From Tetrahymena thermophila SB210 (lineage: Eukaryota; Ciliophora; Oligohymenophorea; Hymenostomatida; Tetrahymenidae): a DNA stretch of 64,000 nt. Location: assembly GCF_000189635.1 (NCBI RefSeq), contig NW_002476559.1, forward strand, positions 1,240,001 through 1,304,000, in the 5' to 3' direction. The notes beneath the pieces are model-generated. The model was not told the origin of the DNA, ran no database searches, and worked only from the letters and a program-made list of their open reading frames with translations. Shown here piece by piece: positions 29,101 through 39,391 of this stretch. A program made the position numbers and the translations under genes. Position 1 is the stretch's first letter. Every line of letters starts with the position of its first letter.

Positions 29101-31254
29101 TTATTTAATTTAATGGAAATAAAATTATTTATTTTAGAAATACTTTTTGCAAAAAAATAAAGAAGAATAAAAAAATTAACAAATAAATAGAAAGAAGTCA
29201 ATCAAATAAATTAAAAAGAATTGGTTTTTATAAAAAAAAAAATTAAAATTTTATAAATTTAATGAATATTTTTGTTTTTTTAAATTCACAATTGATAAAA
29301 AAAAGTCTTGTAATATATTGGTTATAATTATTTTATAATATATATTAAAAGGTATGTGAGTAACTTTGGATTCAAATGTACAGAATGTGACTAAAATAAT
29401 AAATTAAAGTTGTATGCCTATGTAGGAGCGGTCTTTCTAGGATTTACTATTTACATGTATATGTAAGTAAGAAACCATATGGACTAAGTACTTTAGCAAT
29501 AGAAAGGTTACTATATAAGGATGATAGGATTCGCTAGTATTTATACATCATGCTTTAGGGATGGTATTCGTTATAAAGTAAAAATAGTTTTATATTATTT
29601 GCAAATAGTAAATTCTATTAATAGAATTGAGCTTTATATTCCATCTATTTTAAACTATTTTACTCTCACTTTTGGTTCTCCTTCCACTTCTCTCAGTTTG
29701 CAAACACAATGCATCTTACTGAAAAAGCCTAATAATTATGAAATCACTATTCCTCTTTTGTACTCATAGATGATCATTGTATTCTTGTCTCCGTTCTTAT
29801 ATTTCTTAGGCATTTCCTCTATTCACTATCTTTTAACTAGTATGAATGTTGTTAGGAGGAAAAAAAACTTTTTAATAACGACTTTTGTTTTAATTTGTTT
29901 TTTCCTTCAACCTAACGTTATTGCTTTAATAGTCACAGCTCTGGGCTGCAGAAAAATAGGAAATAAATTTTATGTGCAAGCAGACATTTAATATGAGTGC
30001 TTTGATTATTATCATTCTAAGTTTGTTTACTTTTTTTTCATTCCTGCAATTATCTTTTGGCTTATTGTCCCTTTAGCTTTTTTCAAGTAAATATCATCTG
30101 CTTCTGAATAAAATAGGGAAAACTTTAGTATGTTGTATAAATATGGTTATCTCTATAGTGAATACAAAACAAAATTATATTTTTGGGAATTTATAAAAAT
30201 TCTTTTAAGAATGATTGTTACGATTAGCACAAATTTATTTTCTGAATACTTTTAAGAAGTTCAAACTTTCAATATTATGTTAATATTTAGTTACATTGTA
30301 GCTTTGTTAAGTATTAAGCCTTATAAATTTAAACACTTAGTCAACTTGGATTTGCAAACTCATATCATACTCATATTAATGATTTTACTGAACATTTAGC
30401 ATAATTATTTCCTTGGAGAGTCAGAATAAAACACAGCTTTAAGTGTAATCTGGATGTCTATCTTTTTGTCTTACATCTTGACTGCTGGTTACTTAATCTT
30501 ATCAGAGTCATTTAGAATAGTCATCCTTCCTCAAATAGTCTTTATTGTATACAAACTATCAAAAATTTTTAAATTTCTCAAACCATTCTATGCAATTCTA
30601 GAGAAAAACTTAGGAAAAAGCAAAATTCATGTGTTTAAAAAGTGGAAACTGATTAAAATAAACTTAAAGTATTTAGTTTATCTCAAAATATCTCGATAAA
30701 ACAAATAAACAGGAGAACAACTTACTCAGAATTAATCTGAGAAAAATATAAATATTTAATCTTATTAAACAAATTAAAGCAAAAAAAATCAATCAAAATT
30801 CAAAGAAATATCTATTAACACTAAATAAAAATCTTTCAATTATAAAAATAGTTTTAATATGTACAACAACGATAGTTAGAATAGAATTAATTAAAATAAT
30901 TCATACAACCAGTAAAAGAGCATTTTTTTTTCAAATTCTCTAATTCATTTTTCTCCTACTAAATTGACTAGAGAGATTTTAAATAGCGATAGCAAGATTT
31001 CAATTGCTCAGTCATTTCAGTAATCCTCTTCAATTTCCCAGTCTTTAAACTAAATCTAAAATTTGGAAAGCTCGCAAAAGATTTCAAATGAAAAAAAGGA
31101 TGAATCAGAGTGCTAAAACGAAAGCAGTCCTTAAAGCTTAAAAAATAAAATAAACAAAATAAACGAAAATCATTTGAATAGGCAATTTAATGTTTTTACA
31201 ATTAATCATCTAAATTAAATAGGAGAAAATAAATCAAATCAAATTGATAATTGA
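20145..31254 (+). CDS. giant receptor-like protein 2, tandem paralogue
   Basis: Eight exons: 20145-20496, 20553-21724, 21879-22476, 22533-22944, 23000-24255, 24984-26532, 26889-29042, 29352-31254. They give 3131 residues; TGA at 31252-31254. Domain order matches giant gene 1. There is a signal peptide (FILFILHFNTQLILS), then a Cys-rich start (CPANCQSC, YCNQCNEGF, CISNCDVGQYY). A propeller-like beta region runs to about residue 1780, then beta-helix repeats (EGGTFYF, SGGAILV, YGGAI). A Cys module follows (CDLCSKGTYS, CKECPQSAYLC, NGYWRE, HIGPLCESCD). After it come about eight hydrophobic segments and a tail rich in Ser, Asn, Gln and Lys. The phase-1 intron after the Cys-rich start, the phase-2 intron at 22945, the intron at 24256 and the phase-2 intron before the TM domain have counterparts in gene 1. 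The intron at 21725 is absent there. Function unknown; probably a cell-surface protein. Confidence 0.82.
24297..24983. repeat. tandem duplication inside an intron
   Basis: Within the 728-bp intron 24256-24983 of giant gene 2, a unit of about 359 bp (24297-24655) is followed by a diverged copy (24656-24983). Both units end in a very similar stretch finishing AATAAAAATA(AA)TAG, so each carries its own potential 3' splice site. The downstream one gives the correct frame. Confidence 0.85.
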
Positions 31255-31411
31255 AATTGTTATAAATTTATTTCTAAAATATTATTTAAAAGTGAAAAAA
31301 ATATTAAAATTAACATTTTTATATATATCAAATTCAAATTTATGCTAGTTTTTTGTATTTAAATTTACTTACTATAAAATCTTCTTCCATTTATAAATTG
31401 AATATTTTAAA
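30959..31411. repeat. left copy of exact 453-bp direct repeat flanking the gap
   Basis: Identical base for base to 31673-32125 as far as I can follow. It covers the last 98 codons and stop of giant gene 2 and 157 bp of 3' flank. After 31411 the sequence (31412-31572) differs from what follows the right copy. Confidence 0.95.
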
Positions 31412-31572
31412 GGTCAATTTAAAAAATTTGTTTATAGGAAAATTTAACCATCAACAAAAACTAACCCAACGAGTCAGTAATAAAGTTAGGGTTTTTACAA
31501 TAATTTTTTAATCAAATTTTAATTAATAGATAGATAGTTCTATGGATATTTATAAAGTAAATATTCTCTTCA

Positions 31573-31672
31573 NNNNNNNNNNNNNNNNNNNNNNNNNNNN
31601 NNNNNNNNNNNNNNNNNNNNNNNNNNNNNNNNNNNNNNNNNNNNNNNNNNNNNNNNNNNNNNNNNNNNNNNN
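31573..31672. other. assembly gap of exactly 100 N
   Basis: One hundred consecutive N, a conventional placeholder for a gap of unknown size. The sequence on its right restarts inside the coding region of the gene that already ended to its left. Confidence 0.99.
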
Positions 31673-32125
31673 CTAAATTGACTAGAGAGATTTTAAATAG
31701 CGATAGCAAGATTTCAATTGCTCAGTCATTTCAGTAATCCTCTTCAATTTCCCAGTCTTTAAACTAAATCTAAAATTTGGAAAGCTCGCAAAAGATTTCA
31801 AATGAAAAAAAGGATGAATCAGAGTGCTAAAACGAAAGCAGTCCTTAAAGCTTAAAAAATAAAATAAACAAAATAAACGAAAATCATTTGAATAGGCAAT
31901 TTAATGTTTTTACAATTAATCATCTAAATTAAATAGGAGAAAATAAATCAAATCAAATTGATAATTGAAATTGTTATAAATTTATTTCTAAAATATTATT
32001 TAAAAGTGAAAAAAATATTAAAATTAACATTTTTATATATATCAAATTCAAATTTATGCTAGTTTTTTGTATTTAAATTTACTTACTATAAAATCTTCTT
32101 CCATTTATAAATTGAATATTTTAAA
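31673..32125 (+). repeat. right copy of the 453-bp repeat (duplicate 3' end of giant gene 2)
   Basis: Exact copy of 30959-31411. It begins directly after the gap, contains an in-frame duplicate of the C-terminal codons and the TGA, and then continues into sequence not present on the left side. It could be contig overlap that was not merged, an alternative macronuclear junction, or a real tandem duplication. Confidence 0.93.
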
Positions 32126-32498
32126 TAATCAATTACGATTCATTTAAAAATAAAATACTGCCCAAGAGTTTATATAATTTTTTACTTAAATCAAGATTGA
32201 TTTTTCAAATTGATCAAAAGTAAAATTTTTTTTAATGTAAAAAGTTAATTTTTTTTATTTTTATTTAAAATAAATAAACTTTCTTAGAGAAATTAGAATA
32301 TTTAAATTAAAAATTTAAAGAAAATCAAACAAACAAACACACACTAATTCAGCACAAATAAGCAATAAAAATTGGTTTGCATATTTAGTTTTCATTTATT
32401 CTAAGAAAGCAATCAAATGATAGTGTGCGTTGTTTGTTTGTTTATACCAAAAATATTTATTTGATTAAAATTGAAAAAGAATTAATTAGAGAAAAGGA
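32126..32498. promoter_or_regulatory. upstream region of NMNAT-like gene 1 with inverted repeats
   Basis: AT-rich 373-bp leader. It holds two interleaved inverted-repeat pairs: CTTTCTTAG at 32279-32287 with CTAAGAAAG at 32401-32409, and an AAAC-rich arm at 32327-32344 with its imperfect complement at 32421-32442. Presumed promoter/5' UTR; no defined element recognised. Confidence 0.4.
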
Positions 32499-33161
32499 AT
32501 GAATATGATCTAATAATCAATTGAAAATTAATTTAAAAAGCATTTTAAAGAGAAATATGAGAAATAAATATAGAGCTAGATTAATCTGAGTAATAAGTAA
32601 TCAGTGGTAATTCTCTGCAGTGGCTGCTACTGTCCTCCACATTTAGGTCACTATTTTATGATGCAAGAAGCAGTTATTTAGCTATAAAAAAAATATAATT
32701 ATAATGTCTTATTGGGTATCTATTCAGTAGCAAATGACTAATATATGCAATCTAAAGTAAAGGATTTCTAAATGGATTTTGACTAAAGAAAACAAGAACT
32801 TGAATTAATTATTTAGGAAAATTAAGCATCTTCTAAAACTTCTTAAAAAATACTAGTTGATGATTTTGAAAAGAATAAAAGATTTATTGACTATCCTGAA
32901 TTATGTCTTTTGTATAAAAATTGCTTGAATCAGTTAAATGTTAAATTGATTTATTGTGTCGGTAGCGATTTACTTAAATATTAAATACATAAATAATTCA
33001 AGTAATTTGCAGATTTGCTCATTATTTTTGAGAGAGAGTAAATGAAAGTAGAACAGAATATTGCAAACAAAGATGACATTATTGTTTTGTAGAATCAGGA
33101 AACTACAAGCATAAGTTCCACATAAATTAGAAGTATTTTTGATAAATTTGATAACTAATGA
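32499..33161 (+). CDS. NMNAT-like nucleotidylyltransferase 1
   Basis: Intronless 220-residue ORF, ATG 32499 to TGA 33161. It belongs to the HxGH nucleotidylyltransferase superfamily. The nucleotide-binding loop CYCPPHLGH lies near residues 42-50, GIYSVANDQY near 70-80, GSDLL near 155, and a textbook ISSTQIR motif near 205. The combination of HxGH, a GxxSxxxDxY segment, GSDLL and ISSTxIR is that of nicotinamide mononucleotide adenylyltransferases, which make NAD from NMN and ATP. I therefore infer a step of NAD synthesis or salvage. Start chosen at 32499 rather than the in-frame ATG at 32505 because the paralogue also begins with Met-Asn. It lies 534 bp upstream of a same-strand paralogue. Confidence 0.8.
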
Positions 33162-33695
33162 GAGACCTTAAAATTATATACTTAAAATATGATTTATGAA
33201 ATAAGCTAAGTAATAAATAATATTTAAGCATTTATAAATTCATTTCCTAGCAAATTTATATAGTAAATATCTATCTATCTGATTGTTTCTGTTCTTAATT
33301 TTTAATAAGTGTACTTAAGAGTTTATTTTATATAAACAAACTTATATGATTTATTTATTTATTGTTGCTCTTTAATAGATAGATGGATGATCTATCTTAT
33401 TAGTTTGTTTATTATATTATTATTTTATTTACTAAAAAATATTTTTATAAAATTATATAATCTAACATGATCTGTCTGTTTTTGTATCGTTTTTTTTTTA
33501 TTAGGCAATCAATCAATCAATCAATCTTCGTTTTTAATTAATATCAACTTAAAAAATCAATATTCTAATTCAAAAATTCTTATATATTTTGATTTCTTAT
33601 TTTCTATATCTTTTAAAACAAAATTAACAAAAAAAATAATTAATCAATTAATTAGATATTAAAAAAATCTGAAAAACAAACAAACAGTAAGAAAA
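33162..33695. other. spacer between NMNAT-like paralogues
   Basis: AT-rich 534-bp spacer with a short (CAAT)n tract near 33508-33527 and an AAAC-rich stretch just before the next ATG. No gene seen. Confidence 0.5.
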
Positions 33696-34367
33696 ATGAA
33701 TCCTTAAATTGTTGGTCAATTCGAAAATCACTTCAAAGGAAAGTATGAATAAAAGGTTAAAAAGTATTTAAAAGAAAGTAAAAATGATCGCCAGAAAGTA
33801 GTAGTGCTTTGTAGTGGCTGCTATTGTCCTCCACATGAAGGTCATTTTTTCATGATGGAAGATGCTATAAAGCACTTGATATCAAACAATTATGATGTCG
33901 TAATGGGAATTTACTCAGTTGCAAGTGATGCATACATGTAAGGAAAAATAAAAGATATACAATTTGGCTTTGATGAAAGACAGAAATAGCTTCTATATTT
34001 AATCTAATAAAAGAAATCTATCCAATAAGAAATTATTGTTGATGACTTCGAAAAGGGTAAAGCCTTTATCGATTATCCATATTTATGTGCTATGTATTAA
34101 AGGGAATTCGCAAAATATAATATCAAGTTTTCTTATTGTGCAGGTAGCGATTTACTAAAATATGGCTTAAATCATTAATTTTATAATTTTGCTGACTTCT
34201 TAATTATCTATTAGAGAGACTAAAAAAAAGTAGAAGAACATATAAAAAAACAACAGGGCATTTTCGTTTTAGAGCATGAATAGACTAAGAATTTGAATTC
34301 ATCAGAAATAAGATAAAAACTCAAACAAGATTATAGCAATGAATTAAATCCAAATAAAAAAAAATGA
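33696..34367 (+). CDS. NMNAT-like nucleotidylyltransferase 2
   Basis: Intronless 223-residue ORF, ATG 33696 to TGA 34365-34367, clearly a tandem paralogue of the gene at 32499. Shared landmarks are CSGCYCPPHEGH (HxGH loop, residues about 38-48), GIYSVASDAYMQ, VDDFEKGKAFIDYP, GSDLLKYG near residue 150 and SSEIRQKL near 200. The last motif is a slightly altered form of the ISSTxIR signature, with Glu in place of Thr-Gln type residues. Family-level function: transfer of AMP from ATP to nicotinamide mononucleotide. The N-terminal 30 residues (Lys/Glu/Gln rich) are also shared with paralogue 1. Lineage-specific duplication is the simplest reading; any division of labour is unknown. Confidence 0.8.
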
Positions 34368-35536
34368 AAACTTTCTTTGCTTAAGATTTAGATAGATGCC
34401 AAGATAGAATTAATCAGCAAAATAAGCTGCATATATTATTATTGCAAGCAAATAAACAAAGAACTTAGAATTTATGTATTTAAATTAATTATTAGAATAT
34501 TTCATTTACTAATTATTATAAATAAATAAAACCAAATTTAATGTTTGTCTGCTTTTATATTTTTTATTCTTTTTGTAATAATTTTCAAAATTATTTTAAA
34601 AGAAATTAAGTAAAATTAACATTAATTCATTCATTTATCTAAAAAACAAAAAAGTAGACATTTTTAAAACAATAATTTGTTATGAATTAAATGAATGTAT
34701 TTATTTTATTTATATATAGCCTTTATCATTATTTTTAAAATATAAAGAGATATTAAATATATTAAAAATGTGTGTAATTAATTGAATTTATTTAATTAAT
34801 TAAAGTAGAAATAATTGTAAGATTTGTTTATAAAGATATTAAAATTAATTTATTTTGGTATTCTTTATATATTTATTATATGTTTCTTTAGTTATAAATA
34901 GATGGTTATTTGAACTAAAGGAAAATAAATAAATACATTGACAAAAAAAGATTTTTTTTATTATTTTTAATTTTGAATGAACATATATATTTACATATCG
35001 ATTATTTATTTAAAACAATTTAATTTATTTAATTAAAGTAGAAACAATTGTAAGATTTGTTTATAAATATATTAAAATGAATTTATTTTGGTATTCTTTA
35101 TATAATTATTATATGTTTCTTTACTTATACATAGATGGTTGGTTATTTGAACAAATGGTAAAGGAAAATAAATAATATTATTGAGAAAAAAATATTTTTT
35201 TATTATTTTTAATTTTGAATGAACATATATATACATATATCAATTAATTATTTTATACATTTTATTAACATTTTTAATAGCCAAATATTATGTTAGCATT
35301 TATTCACAATTGTAAAAAGTTGATTAATTAATTAAGTTGGTAAAAAAAGATAAACAAATTCTTAGAATATTTATTTATTTATTTTATCTCTTTATCATTT
35401 TGAATACTGATTTATATATATATATAGATATAACAGGAACTAATTCTTATTAATTTAACACAAATATTTACTTTTTTTCTTTCATTCTTATTATTTTACT
35501 AAGAAAGTAAAACATAATAAATAAATAACTCTTATT
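34368..35536. other. convergent intergenic region
   Basis: Lies between the 3' ends of NMNAT-like 2 and ATG3. It is dominated by the imperfect 233-bp tandem duplication listed separately; the rest is AT-rich sequence without recognisable genes. Confidence 0.55.
34781..35255. repeat. imperfect 233-bp tandem duplication
   Basis: Unit 1 (about 34781-35013) and unit 2 (about 35014-35255) share long blocks such as AGTAGAAAYAATTGTAAGA and a shared ATTTTGAATGAACATATATA. Small substitutions and indels separate them. Non-coding. Confidence 0.85.
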
Positions 35537-36479
35537 TCAAATCTCTAAATCTGTAGTTGTTTCTATTTCTAAAGTGGGTAGAACTGAGCCTACGAATTTA
35601 AGGAAAATAATAAGGGCTTGATTAGGTTTAATAGTTCTTCCATTTTCCTTTGCTTGATCAATAAAACTTTTAAGGATTTATGAGTGTTTGCAAGGGTGGA
35701 TTGTCATTTAATCATATCCTAAGTGAGGGTGTTTTTCAAGGGTGACCTTTTTTGATTTAAATTAATGTTAAAATTACATAAAATTAAATTGATTTGCATC
35801 TAATCGATCAATCATTTAATTGCAAAATTAAAATTATTACTGTTTCGTCTCTATACTCTGGCATTACATCTTCGAACATTTATTCTTTCTTTAAAGGTTT
35901 TTGGTTTTCATCAACTCCAGAAAACCAAATTCTTGGAACATGATAATAAGTGTCATAAGTAATAGAAAAGTTATATATTCTCATTTCTTCTTCTTCTTCT
36001 TGATTATCTTAAGCATTTGATTAACGCTAAATATTTATATAAAGAACGAATCAGATATAGGTTTTTTTAAATTTTACATTTATTTGCTTTTTTTTAGCTT
36101 TCTTGCTATTAAAATTTTTTGAAGTTGTTTTTTTTTTGTTTCAACAACAAATTGGTTTTACACAAATAAAAGAAATTTAAGAAAATTACTTGGCTAGTCT
36201 CAACAAATCCTTCACTATTAACTTTCTCTTCTAAATCATCAAAAACATTCTTTTTGATTCTGTTAAACTTCTTCCCTAAAAGGTTAAAAACTACTTTTTA
36301 GGATCTGTCAAACTTTTGTTGAGCTTTTTATTGTCATCGACCTTTTCCCACTTCCATCCCATTAAAGTTAATTAATCACCTGATTCCAAAAATTACTTAG
36401 GAGTCAAAAAACCATGCTTATCAAAATCTTCAGGTGATGGTGTCTTAAATGAGCTAACAAAATTACTAAATGCATTCAT
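35537..36479 (-). CDS. ATG3: autophagy-related protein 3 (E2-like LC3/Atg8 conjugase), with apparent frameshift
   Basis: Three exons on the minus strand: 36479-36190, 36026-35841, 35746-35537; stop TGA at 35537-35539. ATG3 transfers Atg8/LC3 from E1 (Atg7) to phosphatidylethanolamine during autophagosome formation. Conserved blocks: GFLTPKQFLESGDQL near residues 23-37 (family form GVITPEEFVAAGDHL), KKQFL, ITYDTYYHVPRIWFSG in exon 2, HPHL, and the catalytic motif IHPCKH whose Cys is near residue 178; the end is ALIIFLKFVGSVLPT. About 228 residues, shorter than the roughly 310 of animal or yeast ATG3, because the flexible acidic insert is reduced to EEEEE. Reading breaks by one base near 36267-36280: upstream KKQFLTF and downstream GKKFNRIKKNVFDDLEEK are in different frames. 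Exon lengths sum to 686, one short of a multiple of three. Confidence 0.93.
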
Positions 36480-38295
36480 TACTGTATATCTATTTTCTAA
36501 TATTTAATTATTGAGCTTTTTTTTGTAAATCTAATAGACTTAGTTAATTAATTAATTGATGCTTCTTTCTTTGTTTCTTTTTGCTTTTTTTATTCTTTTC
36601 TTTTAATAATAACAAATTTTTAAATCTAATAATTTTTCTGAGAAATACTAATTACTATTTCCCCTTTTATTTAATATTCCTTATACTTATTATCAAAAAA
36701 AAAATAAATAAATAGTGAGCAAAATGTTTATATATATATACATTTCCATTTCATCAACTAACTAGTCTTATTGATACTCACTCAGAATTACCTCCATCTT
36801 CTTTTTTGACTGACTGATCAAATAAATAGGAGAAAAGATAGATAAATAGATGTTCTATATTAATTAACTTTCTATTTTATTTGATTTGAATTGAGCAAAA
36901 ATAAACAAACAAACAAACAAACAAACAAAAAAACAATTTTTGATTAAATTGTAATTCTATTAAATAGACATATCAGATTGGTGGTATGTAAGATAAGATC
37001 TTAAATATTAAAAATTAAAGGTGCTTACAAAACTCTTCATTCATTTTACATATAAATCATTTTTAATTTAAAATTAAAATTATTTCTAGAGTATTTTTTC
37101 TTAAAATATAACTCAACCAAGTAAATTTTTAATATTATTTTAGCTAAAAATAAAGATTTTTATGAACTTTTTTCAAATTTTTTTTATTAGACTTAAGCTT
37201 AGATAATAAATGTTTTAAATTAAAATGAATGTTATGATTTAATTTAAAAGGTTTATTTATTTTTCCTAAAATCAAACTATTTATTTTATATTTTTATTAA
37301 TTTGCCAAATAAAATATATATTTTATTCACAATTTTTCTTTTTTATTTTAAACAAAACTTTAACTTTCAAACTGAAAAATTTATTTAGATTCTCAAAAAA
37401 TTTATTTATTTTTAAGTTAAAAAATTTCTATTTTAAAAACAAGTGTTTATACTATATCTCAAAAAATATGTTCGATTCTTGAATTAATTCTTTTCAAAAA
37501 TAAAATTCTCTAAAAAATTTATTAAACATGATCAAAAATTTTTAAATTATTTTTAATTTTTTACAAGATTAGTTTATTTGAGCAATCACAAAACTCAATT
37601 AATTAAGAGTAATTTTATTAATAAATATTTATTATTTAATCTAAAACAAAATTCAAATTTATTTTAACATTGCCAACAAATGAAAATAAATTAAATATTT
37701 TTTCTAATTAAATATATAAATATTTTAAGATGAGATTTGTTTATTATTTAAATTGATATTATTTTTTATTTATTGTTTTAAATTAACTTTTTTGATATCA
37801 GAAAACAGTAGAAAAATAAATAAATAAATTCTATGATCTTTTTATTTCTTCAAAATTTTTTAGTTTATTTAAAATGGTAATTTATCATTTTTTATTAGTT
37901 GTGCATAAATAACATAAAAAGATGGATGATTTATTGATTGATTGATTTAAATAATTTATAGTATTTAATTTAGGAAATATATGAAAATGAATTTATTTAT
38001 TTATATATGGATGTAAACGTATTTTATAATTTATTATAGTTAAGGCTTTTGATCAATATTCATTATAAATAAGGAATTTTAGTTGAAAATAAATAAATAA
38101 TATATTGATTTGTTAGACTTTAAAGAAAAATTAGGTATTAATTATTTGCATACTCTAAGAGTAAGGCAAGCTAATTTTTTACAAATATAAAAAAGATTTA
38201 TTCACTAATAAAAGCTCCCTCTTGACATATTTAAGTAATAATAGGAATAGCAAAACAAATTATATTGATATTAATTTAGCACCCATCAACAGCTG
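36480..38295. other. 1.8-kb intergenic region
   Basis: AT-rich sequence upstream of ATG3 (minus) and of the small plus-strand gene at 38296, so it holds both promoters. Contains an (AAAC)n tract near 36904-36935 and AT dinucleotide runs. No coding or RNA gene seen. Confidence 0.5.
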
Positions 38296-38966
38296 ATGTC
38301 AAAATAAGAAGTAAAGTCATTTGAAACATTTTTATTTTAAAACAAATGAATTAGCATTTTATGCATTATTAACAGATTTAGCTTTTGGTAAAATGGTATT
38401 TTCAAGGCAAATAATTATTTATTTTATATTAGGTGCAAGAAAGTAGCAGTTAAGGTTAGCCTAAGACTTAAAGTGCTTAAGATTTGGAAAACCCTTAAAG
38501 GAAGTTTTCAAATATGAGCAATGTTAGCTAAAATTTTAGTGAAATATAGTTTGAAATAGGACCAACAAGTGATAACTTTGTAATGATTTTTGATGAATTA
38601 GAAGCAAATCAATAGGTCTTAAAAAAGGAGGAATAAAATTTAAAAAATATTTTATCAGATGATCAGCAAACTTAGCAAAATAAAAAAATTATTAAATAAG
38701 CTGTTGAAAAGAGAAAACACGAGGAACAAAATCGTTCCAAATGGTAGAAACTCTAAAATCTTTTGAAGCAAGAGTAGATTTTACTTGATAATGGTAATTC
38801 TTTCTACTCTAATAAGTTATATTAATAGCTCATAAAGATATATTAAATGCCAATAAGATAGAATCATGCAAATTATTTCAATATTTCAAAATAAAATTAA
38901 TTTTGTAAAATAAAATCTACTTTGTTAGATAAATTCTACAAAGAAAAATATAATGAATTGAATTGA
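38296..38966 (+). CDS. small char­ged hypothetical protein
   Basis: Two exons, 38296-38310 and 38433-38966, 182 residues, TGA at 38964-38966. The first exon encodes only five residues (MSKQE) before a phase-0 intron 38311-38432 with GTAAAG and TATTAG ends. The product is hydrophilic: a Ser/Gln-rich start, an FEIGPTSDNFVMIFDELEAN segment, then a Lys/Glu/Gln-rich helix with coiled-coil character (EKRKHEEQNRSKWQKL) and a basic C-terminus. The basic-then-helical stretch is faintly bZIP-like, but no proper leucine heptad is visible. I do not recognise a family. The frame is supported by absence of TGA over 178 codons and by coding-like Gln use of TAA/TAG. The tiny first exon is the weakest part of the model. 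Confidence 0.6.
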
Positions 38967-39391
38967 GTTAGTAAAAGATATTTAACTTTCACATGAAATA
39001 TATATAATTAACAAACAAACAAATAAACAACACCAACTTATTATTAAAATAAATGCAAGTAATTGATTGAATCATGTATTTACAAATTATTTGATATTTT
39101 CCCATAAAATGAAAAATAAATAAATAAATAACTCAGTTCTATCTAATTTAATAAATTTTAAACAATGTTTATTATCACAATTTTGATTGAATCCATTTAA
39201 ATTTAATTGGTTGATAGGTTTTTTTTTAAAAACATATTATATTTTAAGTGAAATAATTTATTTTATCTTTTTATTTGAATTAAATTTAATAAATATCTTT
39301 ATTTTTATAAAAAAAAGAGAAGGAAATATTTGCGAAAAAGTTGAAAAAAATAAAGCATTTAGAGTAAAAATACTATGAATCGTTCTTAAGC
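38967..39391. other. intergenic spacer
   Basis: AT-rich 425-bp spacer that should carry the promoter of the RME-6-like gene. An ATG at 39374 opens another frame that soon meets TGA, so the gene start is placed at 39392. Confidence 0.5.

Noticed and set aside
31412-31572. Telomere or chromosome-breakage site at the contig end
   Set aside because: CTAACCC and TTAGGG-like words occur, but no GGGGTT/CCCCAA repeats and no Tetrahymena-type breakage motif.
36267-36300. Tiny intron explaining the ATG3 frame break
   Set aside because: The only GT...AG candidate (19 bp) leaves the wrong phase and leads to TGA.
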